A stretch of 64,000 bases of DNA from Prosopocoilus inquinatus (lineage: Eukaryota > Arthropoda > Insecta > Coleoptera > Lucanidae). The translations under genes and the position numbers were made by a program. Below, piece by piece: positions 11,518 through 22,094 of the stretch. Position 1 is the stretch's first letter. The number at the start of each line of letters is the position of its first letter. Under the pieces are notes generated by a model. The model ran no database searches. It was given only the letters and a program-made list of their open reading frames with translations, and was not told the DNA's origin. Location of the stretch: assembly GCA_036172665.1 (NCBI GenBank), contig CM069871.1, positions 58,650,713-58,714,712 on the forward strand, written 5' to 3'.

Positions 11518-11979
11518 TGTCAACAAGTGCACATTCAACACTCTACCATTAATTAAGTGACTCAAGGGGACATTCATCCGTCTATCTGTCTTCCAGATAT
11601 AAATTCTTCAAAGCTATAGAAGCAGTTTGAAATTAAATAATCTTTTAATTTAAAGCCTGACCATATGTATGCCTTTTTGGTCATTTGGTTGCTCGTTATA
11701 TGCCAGTATTGCCCGGTAATAAGGGCCTTTTAAAAGTGTTGAATTATGTAGAGGAAAGTTAAATTATTAGAGTATGTAGTTATCACACTATTTGATATTT
11801 CTGAATTTTTAGCAAAGTAATTATTATATTTTTGAAATAATAAAAGACAATGAATATAGAGATACGGAACTGTTAAAATTTTAAGGTTTCGGAAATGTTC
11901 TTTAGACGGCGTACAAGCAGGTAAATGCAACATACACGTTAAAAATCTTTTTTGACTAACACTCTAGATGCCGAATAAC

Positions 11980-12414
11980 TCATCGTCCAAAATAAAATGC
12001 TGTACGAGATTGATCATAAGCAAAATATATTGTTAATAATACTTTCATGCTGACCCTACATCTTATGGTATAAATCATATAAAATGACTTGTTTAACTCA
12101 TTACAAATTACATTTACTTGTTCCTCAAACTTAAACATGTCATCTACATTTACACCCGAAAACTTTATTGAATTTTGTAGAGTTTTACAGTTATGATTTA
12201 CATGCAAAGATTCAAAGTTTTGTTTGTTAGTAAATACAATCATTTTGGTTTTATTACTGTTTAAAATCAGCGCGTTCATTTTACACCAAACTGCCATTTC
12301 TTTCTCTGTGTCAGTTATCGTTAGCGATAATTCAGCTAATCTGTTTTCGGTAACGATACACGACGCGTCATCAGCAAATTGAAAAATTGAAATAATGTGA
12401 AGATAAGATAAATA
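11980..12414 (-). pseudogene. LINE reverse transcriptase fragment (catalytic FADD box to thumb)
   Basis: The minus-strand frame reads SIFQFADDASCIVTENRLAE, then WCKMNALILNSNKTKMIVF, ending in YFAYDQSRTAFYFG. This is the region from the catalytic FADD box through the thumb of a jockey/CR1-like non-LTR reverse transcriptase (normally YFAYVQSRIxYGIxxWG). It resembles the minus-strand element at 36405-37620 (YQFADDTSCLIKG). The frame is open for about 140 codons, but the upstream palm and endonuclease are missing; the sequence is cut at 12414 exactly where the 1.1-kb palindrome begins. Non-functional. Confidence 0.75.
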
Positions 12415-13516
12415 CAAGGCTGTGGTCAATCATTCGAGATCAAGCCAAGTCGTGAAGGGATGTTTCAAGGCTTGCTACGATTTTTTGAATATGAATAATT
12501 ATAAATACTAAAAACTCCATTTTTCAAATAGAACACTCTGTATAATTTCACACCATTCCATAGCGTTTTTGACAAGCTTTTCAATGATATACACTTTGTA
12601 GGGACCAGTTCTGATATTCGACAAGTTATTGAGAAAAGAGTAATTTTTAGATGTAAATATTTAATAAACAACTGAAAGTTTCCAGTAGATTGGTGCCAAA
12701 ATGAAAAGCGATTCATATTTTAAAACAACGTCGCATTAGTTACGGATATATTGTGTCAAAAAGTGCAAATTTCATTGATTTAATATTTTATTCGCTGAGC
12801 ATGATTATCCGCGATCAATCAGCAGGACTACGGCTTTAATTTCAAAATTATCTTCCCAGTTCGCGTGAATTAGAAGTTCTATTGATGATTCATGAAAATT
12901 CTAATTTGAGTACTCGGGAGAAACTGACATACAAGTCAGTTTCTTTTGAGATTTCCCAATTACTCAAGTTAAAATTTGGAACTGACATATAAATCAGTTT
13001 CTCTTGAGATTTCCCGAGTACTCAAGTTAGAGTATTCATGAATCATCAAGAGAACTTCTATTTCACGCGAACTGGAAGGATAAATTTGAAATTAAAGCCG
13101 CAGTCCTACTGATCGATAGCGGATAATCATGCACTGCAAATAAAATATTAAACCAATGAAATTCGCACTTTTTGAGACAATATATCCGTAGCTAATGCGA
13201 CGTTGTTTTAAAATATGAATCGTTTTTCATTTTAGCACCAATCTATTAGAAAATTTCAGTTGTTTATTAAATATTTACATCTAAAAATTACTATTTTCTC
13301 AATAACTTGTCGAATATCAGAACTGGATCCTACAAACTGTATATCATTGAAAAGCTTGTCAAAAACGCTATGGAATGGTGTGAAATTATACAGGGTGTTC
13401 TATTTGAAAAATGGAGTTTTTATTATTTATAATTATTCATATTCAAAAAATCGTAGCAAGCCTTGAAACATCCCTTCACGACTTGACATGATCTCGAATG
13501 ATTGACCACAGCCTTG
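12415..13516. repeat. 1.1-kb palindrome (fold-back element)
   Basis: The first ~480 bases are the near-perfect reverse complement of the last ~480; both outer ends read caaggctgtggtcaatcatt. The centre (about 12900-13030) contains a repeated tract gagaaactgacata...tcagtttctcttgag, itself palindromic. About 125 bases in from each end lies an outward-facing tacagggtgttc/tacagagtgttc motif (12531-12542 and 13389-13400). The short frames within the arms are mirror shadows. The arms are similar enough that the inversion is recent or maintained by conversion. Confidence 0.9.
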
Positions 13517-14310
13517 GCATTGACTGAAAAAAAATCGGTTGCGTTATCTTTAATGGTTTAGAAGTTACGAATTTTTGAATGGAACTTTGCATGACACATC
13601 AAAAAGTATTATTGATACGTAAAAATGACTCAAATAAATCTAACGCAAAATTTAGTGTAGAATCCAAAAATGGGATGTTTCAATTAAAAAAAAAAACGTA
13701 ATTTTAATAATTTTATAATATTTGTACACCCAGTATATAAACGAAAATAATTTTAAAATATGCAATGGAAGCGTTCTATTACACAAAAAAAAAATTGAGT
13801 CGATACATGGAATAGCAAGAAAGTTACGGAAGTTTTACGGAATTCTGCGATACCTGTATATGTGAAAGGGGGGTTGAATGAAATTTTTAATTTCTAGTTA
13901 GGGGTCAACGCTTCGGAAAGGTTGGGAACCTCTGGTATTAACAATTGATATATTAACTTTGATGAACAGAAATAAAGTGCATAATATATTTAAAAAAAAA
14001 AACATACAATAACTTAATCTCACTTTTAGAATTACGTAATTTGATTTATTGAAATTTTCTGTTTTTTATTCAAATAAAACAAATAATGTGGTGTCCATTC
14101 TTTTATTATGGCAAGATGATGCTCTTCTGGGTCATGTAATTTTTGTGCCAGTGCCATTGCCTTGTTGCTTTTTATGGCGTTCTTAAAATTATGGAAATAA
14201 TTATTGAAACAATAAATTAATCATGAAATCAATGAATTTAAATTTAGGGTTAAGGAGTTCTGCATAAAAAAGATAGGAAATTTAATTCTACTTTAGGCGA
14301 CATTATTAAA
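13517..14310. other. right part of the hAT-ended element and flank; no gene
   Basis: AT-rich. A terminus-like stretch tgtacacccagtata lies at about 13722-13737. The hAT-type end is at 13934. No coding region recognised. Confidence 0.4.
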
Positions 14311-14490
14311 TACAGGGTGTTCCATTTGAAAAAATTGAAAGGTTAAATTAAAAAAAAAAAACTTTCAACAACTACCAATTCATGCAAAGCAGAATATTTT
14401 TAAATACTGGAATGTTTTAGTCGAATCACGCACAATCTCATTTTAAATGCAGAAGAACAAATGTATACCCAAGATACTAAACATCCTGTA
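14311..14490. mobile_element. 180-bp MITE-like element
   Basis: It begins tacagggtgttccattt and ends, in reverse, tacaggatgttta. The short inverted ends and lack of coding sequence suggest a miniature TIR element using the common terminal motif. Confidence 0.4.
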
Positions 14491-14802
14491 GAGTGGAAAA
14501 TAAGATTCCTGTATAACAGTTTTCAGATTAAATAAAAATTGCGTTTGAATGTTTTGTCAATGTCAAGTATTTTAGACGATTCAGAAGAAAACCAAACACA
14601 CAATCTAGAAGTAAACCAAAGTAGCCACTCAAGTAGTTTCTATCCATATCTTAGTGCCAATAAAATAGATTATATTTTAGCTTTGTATTTTATATTTTAC
14701 TTAATTCAGTTTAACTTAAGTAAGTTTACGTATTACGTTATTGCTTTATAATAATTCTATTTTTGTTCAAAGAGTTTCTGTTGAAATACGAGTGTCTACT
14801 TA

Positions 14803-14909
14803 CTCAGCATAACTTTTCGGCAGGCATCGGTGCAGACGGTGATGGAGAATCCAATAATTGAAACTAGTAATATCCGACCTCGAATGCAGTTCGTAAAATC
14901 CATACTGGC
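14803..14909 (-). CDS. candidate first coding exon of a secreted or membrane protein
   Basis: On the minus strand, a good acceptor (TTCTTTTCAG) precedes the exon at 14909, an ATG follows at 14903, and the frame runs 33 codons plus 2 bases to a GTAAGT donor at 14802. The peptide starts MDFTNCIRGR and continues with ILLVSIIGFSITVC, a hydrophobic stretch of signal-peptide length, followed by TDACRK. Splice signals on both sides, no stop, and a plausible signal peptide make it a candidate exon with the 5' untranslated part spliced upstream. I do not recognise the family. The next exon was not found downstream on this strand, so it could also be a chance frame or the relic of an exon. Confidence 0.45.
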
Positions 14910-15240
14910 CTGAAAAGAATTATGCATTTTTTATTTACACGGTGATTGAAAACGAATCGGTTGTTTCATGAATGCGTGTGTTTAGGTGGGATAAAAAAAA
15001 TGTTCAATGCAGTTTGTTAAGTAATTCTTCCGATTATTATTTCAATTTCAATCAATCAAAATAAAAAATAGAATAACACTATTTTATGTATCTATGTATA
15101 AAAAGATGGATCAGCAATAAGAGTTGGTAATAAGTATCAGAATAAGTTAGAATTAATAATAATTCATTTTAATCAATCCAAAACTCCTTCCTTTGATCAC
15201 TGACTTATGTTTTGGAAAAAAATAATTCGCCTATAGCCAT
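14910..15240. other. no gene recognised
   Basis: AT-rich sequence upstream (minus strand sense) of the candidate exon; if that exon is real, this is intron. Confidence 0.4.
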
Positions 15241-16011
15241 TATACCGGGTGTCTCAATAAGGGCGGTGACGGGTGATACATAGCAAACCGTAATACTTAT
15301 GTTATGGAGTAATACTTTTCATTTTGAGGTAAATCAAAAAATATTATTTTTTTTAAGTGCGTGTAATTATTTTTGGGAACGTAATATATAAACAGTAGAT
15401 CCAGGCAGCAAGCAAACACATATGTGAGAAAAACAGGCACTAAATAAAAGCAATGTACAATAAAATGTTAAATGACACTTTGAACATTTATGAAATGTAT
15501 TGTAATCAACAATGATTGAAGGTTTGCACCTAAAATATTTTCAAAATATCGATTTTTCAATTCTAAATAGCCATTTACTATCTATAAGGTTATCAATAAT
15601 AATTTCTACATAACTCTGTGCGGACAATAGAAAAGTATAGTAAAGTGGTACAGTGAAACTTTGTTGATCACAGTGCATGATTATTGTTCATTGCCTTTAT
15701 TTAGTGTTTGAGTTATTCTGGTTTCTTTTTCTGTTGTTTTGATTGTATGTTTAAATATTCTCTGTTCCGAAAAACATTCAAATGCTTCTAAATAATGTCG
15801 TAACATTAATAAAAGAAAAAATTATATGCATTATTTAACCTTAAAATGAAAGGAATGAATTATCGGTAACATTTGTTTGAACTTTCTCCTTTCGCTAATA
15901 TGATCAATTAATACACATATTTAATAATAACTGGAGAACGAAGAAATATAATATATATGTAAAGATAATAGAGAAATTTTGTGCAAATCGTTTTTGATTG
16001 CAGTGAGAACC

Positions 16012-16076
16012 TCGAGCAGCCTCTGGACAGCTGTTTCAGCCCTGCTTGGGGCTTCTTCAGCAGAAACGTAGCTCGA
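16012..16076 (-). ncRNA. hammerhead ribozyme (type I), minus-strand copy
   Basis: Mirror of the ribozyme at 16429-16493, with the same 65 positions. The CTGAAGA core is at 16060-16054, and predicted self-cleavage lies between 16026 and 16025. All core bases and both stem I segments are kept. Confidence 0.85.
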
Positions 16077-16428
16077 CATTCCCACTGCAGACCAAAAACG
16101 ACTTGCCCAATTTATTCGCAAATGCGATGTAAGAATGATGAACATATAAAATAGCGACATCTTACTATCGCTTTTTGACCTAACATTGCAGTAGGATAGA
16201 CAAATTGAAGCGGGATTTGCTCCTAATGAGTCCCCCATGCAAGGCGGCCATGCTTGCTGTCAAAGCATAATGAAAGATTTTGGAGCAAATCCCGCTTCAA
16301 TTTGTCTATCCTACTGCAATGTTAGGTCAAAAAGCGATAGTAAGATGTCGCTATTTTATATGTTCATCATTCTTACATCGCATTTGCGAATAAATTGGGC
16401 AAGTCGTTTTTGGTCTGCAGTGGGAATG

Positions 16429-16493
16429 TCGAGCTACGTTTCTGCTGAAGAAGCCCCAAGCAGGGCTGAAACAGCTGTCCAGAGGCTGCTCGA
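16429..16493 (+). ncRNA. hammerhead ribozyme (type I), plus-strand copy
   Basis: Every element of the hammerhead fold can be read. Outer stem I TCGAGC (16429-16434) pairs with GCTCGA (16488-16493); inner stem I TCTG (16441-16444) pairs with CAGA (16480-16483), separated by an internal loop. The core CTGAAGA is at 16445-16451. Stem II AGCCC (16452-16456) pairs with GGGCT (16463-16467) over a 6-base loop. GAAA is at 16468-16471. Stem III is only two pairs, A16471-U16478 and C16472-G16477, with the self-complementary loop AGCT. The cleavage triplet is GTC, with the cut after 16479. Tiny stem III with palindromic loop is the form described in Penelope-like elements and retrozymes, thought to cleave as a dimer. 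Confidence 0.9.
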
Positions 16494-16876
16494 GGTTCTC
16501 ACTGCAATCAAAAACGATTTGCACAAAATTTCTCCAAAATCTTTCATTATGCTTTGACAGCAAGCATGGCCGCCTTGCATGGGGGACTCATTAGGAGCAA
16601 ATCCCGCTTCAATTTGTCTATCCTACTGCAATGTTAGGTCAAAAAGCGATAGTAAGATGTCGCTATTTTATATGTAAAGATAATAGTTTAAAATTTCCTT
16701 TCAAATGAGATGAAGTTCGTTAATTTCTGAAAAATAGTACAGAAGTTATGATATTTTTTATAGTAAATAAATTAAAGTATTTCCTACACTCTTGTTGGGT
16801 TGGGCGCCAAGTTCACATCGGTTTATTAATGGCGATAATACGTCTAAAATGAAAGATACTGAGACACCCAGTATAT

Positions 16877-17507
16877 CTAGATTAATAAATACAAGCCCTG
16901 CGCCCTACGCAGAGCCGAAGCTAGAAGGGCGCCAAGGGAGGCTGAAGTTTTAAGCCTGTCCAACGACGCGACGGTCGAACCTGACATGAAATAATACATA
17001 CTATTACGACTTCGAGGTTCAGAAATAATACTCGTCAAATTATTTCAAATACTTTAATAAAACATAAACGCGCTCTCCCCACTTTTGATTTCTTGGGAAA
17101 ATCGTAATTTCATTTATAGAGAAACGCCCGGCAAATAAATACAATTGACGCTGACGCAGCTTCTCCGCTAGGGCCCGTCTCTAGTGTAAGCTGTGCGTGA
17201 GTACTCCCGCTAACGCGCCGACGCAAGCCCGTTATCTCGAACATGTATTTGACAACCCGGTTCCGGGGTTGCTTTTATATTCTGTGTGTCGAAGGAAATA
17301 AACGCTGTTTTATTGATGAAGTTGAAATTAGCGAGTTTTGATTTTATTTACGCGCAAAGCGTTCCTTTTGTGTTTTTTTATTCATATCACACTGTTGCCA
17401 GTTTAGTGTTTCACAAGGCAGCGACTTGGACTACGATAAGCCTTTCCTGAATATTTAATCTGGCTACGGCCACGGCCCTATGTGTAGAGCCGGCTTCCGA
17501 TATTTGG
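16877..17507. other. GC-richer repeat-like stretch, no gene recognised
   Basis: GC-rich blocks at 16900-16980, 17150-17270 and 17440-17500 (for example ctacgcagagccg and tgtagagccggctt) look like worn transposon ends. A TATA-like and AATAAA-like pair near 17274-17310 could be an LTR remnant. None can be assigned to a family with confidence. Confidence 0.3.
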
Positions 17508-17682
17508 CAAATATATTAATTGTTTACATTTAACTTGACCACTTTATCATATTTTTAAAATTACAAAAAAATATTAGGAATCAAAAAAGGACATGTATTT
17601 TTTGATTCCTGATAGTTTTTGTAATTTTGAGGACAGAATGAAGTGGTGAATTAAATAAAAAAGATCATATTTGCCAAATTCT
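17508..17682. repeat. ~175-bp hairpin repeat
   Basis: The left arm starting tatttggcaaatat and the right arm ending atatttgccaaat are imperfect reverse complements, including the inner pair aggaatcaaaaaa / ttttttgattcct. It looks like a small fold-back MITE. Confidence 0.7.
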
Positions 17683-18301
17683 CTGCCCGAGCGACAAATA
17701 AATTTCAGAAACAAAAAAAATCGCTTTAATTTTCAAAACAAGAATCGAAGACACAATTGGAAGTACTTTGGGAAGGATTCTCTTTTGAAAATTTGGAAAA
17801 AATCAAACAAATTTCAGAAACGAAAACGATCGCTTTAATTTAAAAGAAGAAATCTCAAACCCAATCAAATTAAAAATCCAAGACAAAAATGAAAGCGACC
17901 TCTTAAATTTAAACCAAAAAATTACTTAAAATAAGAAAAATACTCACCCTGATTTGGATTACAAAGGCAAATTGAGAATAAAATAGGAAAAAAGATTAAA
18001 GATTAAAGATGATGTAATTATGAAGTAGAAGAAAAAAACAAATTAATGAATAGGACGTTGAAATTTCGTATATTTTTATAATTTCATTTTTTTAGTAAAA
18101 TTTTCTCCTAAATTCAAAAGGAATACCACTTTGCCCACATTTGGTTTATTCATTCTTGTGTTAATTCCACCATCTTGAAGACTTTCGAGGTCAAATTTGG
18201 CACAAATTCATTTCGTACCCAGCACACCTGAATTGTAAAATGTGAAATCTGAATTAAAAGCTTTTTGGTCCATTAACAAAGTTTTAAAAAATTTCTTAAA
18301 A
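17683..18301. other. no gene recognised
   Basis: A-rich sequence with two similar segments (caaatttcagaaacgaaaa... and a related stretch near 17700) but no frame or repeat end. Confidence 0.4.
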
Positions 18302-18425
18302 CTTTCATTATGCTTTGACAGCAAGCATGGGCGCCTTGCATGGGGGACTCATTAGGAGCAAATCCCGCTTCAATTTGTCTATCCTACTGCAATGTCAGAT
18401 CAAAAAGCCATCGTAAGATGTTGCG
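18302..18425 (+). repeat. hammerhead-repeat fragment spanning a monomer junction
   Basis: This segment matches 16546-16660: the end of one 312-bp monomer (ctttgacagcaagcatg...ggggactcattag) joined to the start of the next (gagcaaatcccgcttc). The ribozyme itself is absent. A junction fragment at an independent site shows that the head-to-tail arrangement is a general property of the family. Confidence 0.8.
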
Positions 18426-18994
18426 GGCTTTATCAGCTAATATTTTAGTTAAAGGCCGACTGCCGGCATAACATGACACACGCGAAGAAAGAGATCGCAT
18501 CTGCTTTAGGGTTAAGCAAAAGTAAAATTTACAATTGGTAAAGTGGTAAAAATAATTAAACAGTTTTATTTATTATTCTCGAGTCCGTATGATACGGTCG
18601 GAAATATTATATAAAATTTGCAAATAACTGAGGCAAGAGTCAAATCAACTGATAAATATTTACAATGGTAACCTCTCTCTCTCACTTTGTAGAAGCTTTG
18701 TACAAAAAATACCATCGTGTCATAGTTCTTGAAGATTAAACATTACGGTTCTTTTTCATTTGTTTTGTTAATTTTATTAATTTCTTTGTTTTTTCTTTAT
18801 ACATATATGTTAATATAGCTTGTAACTCAATAAATATTTTCGTTTTGTCGACACTTACTGAGAAAAATTACCATAATTTTACCAAAATATGCCATTATAA
18901 GAAACAATAATTGATAACAAGAAATCTAATGGAAATAGGTATATGGAATGCTGCCGATGTAGAATTTGATTCTGCATCTCATGATGCAAAAATA
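18426..18994. other. no gene recognised
   Basis: AT-rich. A 19-codon stretch at 18500-18540 resembles a helix-turn-helix (KKEIASALGLSKSKIYNW) but is isolated and ends in a stop. Confidence 0.3.
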
Positions 18995-20065
18995 TACAGG
19001 GGGGTTCCATTTACGAAAACTGAGTTTTGGGCAGTTGAACAGAGCAAGCTTCGACACCATATTTTGATGACCCTGTGAATTTTTCAATGATAACTAGGAT
19101 ATGATTTGAAAGACTGAACATTATTCTCTCAAACGACAGGCAGCTTGAATCTTGAAATTTGAAAGTGTTGAAAATACATTCTCTTAATGAAAAGCCACCG
19201 AAATAATTTTTTTCAGAAATTCGAAGATATTTCAAAACCGTTAGTGGTGTAAAAATGAGACATTTTTTAGAATGTGTTTAGAATTGATGAAATTTTTGTA
19301 AGAGGTAAATGATGAAAAAACTATTGACAACTTAAAAATATACAAAAAATACCTTTAAAAAGGTGAAAATAAATAAAAACTGTGTCTCATATTTAATCCC
19401 GAGAAGTTTAAAAATGAGACATGCCAGGTTAAATATCATAAAATGCATGTATTAAGGGCCGGTTGCTGAGTCACTGTTTAACGTTAATCTTCAGTTAGCT
19501 TCCGTCTGTTCCTAAGTAAAAAAAACTGAAGATTAAAGTGAAACTGTGACTGAGAAACCCGGCCTAACAGTCATGGACAACCTAAAATTTATAAAAAAAA
19601 TACCTATAGCAAATTAACACATAGATAAGTAAAATGATGTTGTCTTGGATAGAAACATTTATTAACTGCAAGCTAATAAATAAATAATAAAGTATTTGTA
19701 ATAAGAAAACTCGGCAGTATCGGACTATATTATTTTACCAATTTTATTTGATGTCTCATTTTTCACCTGAATTTTGCGTGTCTCATTTTTACATCACTTG
19801 ACCCTACATTTCAGTATACGGAAGCCTTAACAACTTTTGCTTGGAATAACGAGTAGAATCAGAATTTGCAATGCAAAGTATAGGATTCCATTTACAATAA
19901 GAAAATTAATGGCGACTTCCGGTATAACCGGAAGTGATATAAAAGTGAAAATACTTTATTCTGAAAGATCACTTCCTGCTAGGGCAGTGCGTTAATTTTC
20001 AGAATATTTGTATGTTTCTTTTCCCGAGAACTTTTAATAGGCCACTCAACTTGGGAGACCCTGTA
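18995..20065. mobile_element. 1.07-kb TIR element
   Basis: It begins tacaggggggttccattt and ends, in reverse, tacagggtctcccaa. Near the right end, aataagaaaattaatgg followed by cttccggtataaccggaag matches the corresponding part of the fold-back at 53776-54845, which has the same length, so the two are related. No coding region. Confidence 0.45.
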
Positions 20066-22057
20066 TATGTATATATTTTGATAAAGTAATAAACAATCCC
20101 GTCAATTAATATAATTTGCTTGATTTATAGTTAGGTTTTCTTTCCCACTTTCCCACATGTAACGTTACCTTTTTCTTATTTAAAAAAAGAAAATGTTTCC
20201 ATCGAAAAAATTAATTTCCAATTGCAGATAAAGCTCAGGTTGCAATTAGCTACACCGCATAGTAAATCAATATCACTATTTGCAGAAATGAAAAAAGAAT
20301 ACGTAATTACTTCAAAAAAAAAAAAGAAATCACAAGTATACAAATCTTTAATACAGAAATTACGGAATTGTATCGCATTTTCATTAAAATGCAATTAATC
20401 ATAAATTTTGTTTTGCAAGATTTTTTAATTAGTTTAATTTTATACCTAAATGAATTGGTGGTATTGTTATTGCTTTGCTGGTTAATGAGCGAGCGAATTG
20501 GCGGAGTTGAGAAAAATTTAGAGCGGAAAGGACGGCGTACAAAGATCATAATAAATTTAATCAGTGTGTTAAAGGAAGGAACATTTGAAGCTGCCCTGGA
20601 CGTAAAGTTCCAACAATACTGGTAATAGAAGTATTCGAAATCCAGACTTTATGAGTGCCAGAGTCAATATTCCAGACACGATTCTCCCTCTTAACCATAT
20701 TACGTTGTGAAAATTGAATCTAGTAACGATAGCGGAGAGCTCATTTTAGGACGCGAACCAGCTACAAGAACGACGCCTTACCGACGACGGCGACGACGAA
20801 TATGGCAAGCTAAACAGGGAACCGACGACATCCGACATAAATAATTTACAGACGTCACTCATGAGCACCACCAGAAACGCTGACGACTTTAATATGCTCT
20901 GCTTTAATACCCCAATTGCTCCGCGCAACCCCCTATTTTGTTTTAATATTTTAAGCAATTCGAAAATTAAAACACCCCCACGCTCGATATGGCTGCGCCG
21001 CCGACCAAATTAAAATAAATATTTATTTCGCCCGTCGAATAAAATACACAAAAAGAGACGAAGATGAAAATAATAAAATCATATCCGAGTTTGATAAAGT
21101 TTGTTGACCGGTTTTCATGATGGGTACCTACCTAAGTTATTTTAGTATGTAAATGCACACTGCTGCAGGGGGCACAATTCACCAACCAAAAATACAAAAC
21201 TTCCGGATTTCGAAAGCTTAAACGAAGATTAGATGCGACGGATACGAGGAGAAGCAGCAATTTCTGAAGCAAAATAACGCGTCTCGACTGATTATAAATG
21301 TATGAATGAATCTAAGATCAAGTCGTCAATCTGTCTGGTCTTCTCAAGCCTACTCCAGAGACCTCTACCTATTCTGACTTTATATCCAGCTGAGAAATGG
21401 CCACCGGATGTCAAGGCCGTCACACCGTACCGTACGTTTTATTTTCGGTAACACAAAAACGTCTTCATTTATATGCTACATTAGGTTTTCAGTATAATTT
21501 ATACAGCCGTCGATAAAATCAAAATGCACCTACTTCCGACCCATTTGTATTCTATATGATTCAGTAGGTACTTATGTAGTGCATAAATTTCACTTATCAA
21601 TTGAATTTTATTTATTTCATGATTTATTGATTTATTTATTACGCTATAATGATTGCATCACCTATTATTTCTTAACACTTTAACCACGGGTTTTATGTCG
21701 CTGAAAAACCGCTGCGTCGCATATTGGGTTTTTTCCCTGTAAAAAGTGGCGAAAGCTCGAAAACTAAAATAATGCAGTAATTAATGATCTCAGTTACATA
21801 CAATACAAACTACCCCCGCTTACATAACAGAGATTCCGGGAAAGCACACGACCACATGTAGTCCCACAGTTTTGAGTCAAACTAGTAAGTTTTTGCACTA
21901 AAATTCTGGGCGACTAAATTAGTCAACATTTAACAGTGTTTTTAATTTATTTTGTTCGTTCTTGTTTAAAATATGGAATTGTGTTTATTATGGCATCTGT
22001 GGCATTCAGTTAGCGTACCATCTACGTATTCTTCTTTTATATCACGTTCATAATAAC
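20066..22057. other. no gene recognised
   Basis: Mostly AT-rich. A GC-richer part at 20740-21000 (cgacgacggcgacgacga) has no long frame and no clear promoter. No inverted repeats or copies of other repeats noted. Confidence 0.4.
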
Positions 22058-22094
22058 AATGTAATCAGTGTTGTTAAAGATACATTTCTAATAG

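Larger units (their letters stand above)
9193..13934. mobile_element. hAT-ended element (non-autonomous) carrying nested insertions
   Basis: The left end reads CAGGGATTCCCAAC and the right end, in reverse, CAGAGGTTCCCAACC, a classic hAT-type terminal form. The 8 bases outside are gtataaac (9185-9192) and gtattaac (13935-13942), differing at one position, as expected for an old target duplication. No hAT transposase is left. The 4.7 kb contain a LINE tail, family A copy 2, a LINE fragment and a 1.1-kb palindrome, which probably inserted later. Alternative: two unrelated ends in chance register; the near-matching duplication argues against that. Confidence 0.65.
15972..16670. mobile_element. 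hammerhead-ribozyme repeat, inverted composite (699 bp) with 16-bp target duplication
   Basis: The insertion is flanked by an exact 16-base duplication, tatgtaaagataatag, at 15956-15971 and 16671-16686. On the minus strand it carries a monomer from 16222 to 15972 preceded by the tail of another; on the plus strand a complete monomer (16283-16594) followed by the start of the next (16595-16670). The monomer is 312 bases. So it is two head-to-tail arrays joined head-on. Each monomer holds one hammerhead ribozyme, and the bases flanking the ribozyme (cgtttttg...tgcagtg and its complement) extend stem I into a long hairpin. Related pieces lie at 18302, 24829 and 29763. No protein is encoded. Variable 11-16-bp duplications and inverted partial ends are typical of Penelope-like elements. 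Confidence 0.85.
15241..16876. mobile_element. TIR element carrying the hammerhead repeat insertion
   Basis: The ends tataccgggtgtctcaataa and, in reverse, tatactgggtgtctcagtat are an inverted repeat with TA at the junctions. Without the 699-bp insertion and one duplicated target copy the element would be about 920 bases. No coding region is visible. It serves as the target that reveals the insertion behaviour of the ribozyme repeat. Confidence 0.6.

Noticed and set aside
12465..13466. Two similar frames, 83 and 68 codons
   Set aside because: Mirror images within the arms of the palindrome.
16237..16557. 106-codon frame, and the similar frames at 15921 and 24924
   Set aside because: These are translations of the ribozyme repeat; the conserved bases are explained by RNA pairing, and the frame differs in its ends between copies.
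18490..18540. Helix-turn-helix-like peptide KKEIASALGLSKSKIYNW
   Set aside because: Only 18 residues, ends in a stop, with no neighbouring transposase or gene sequence.
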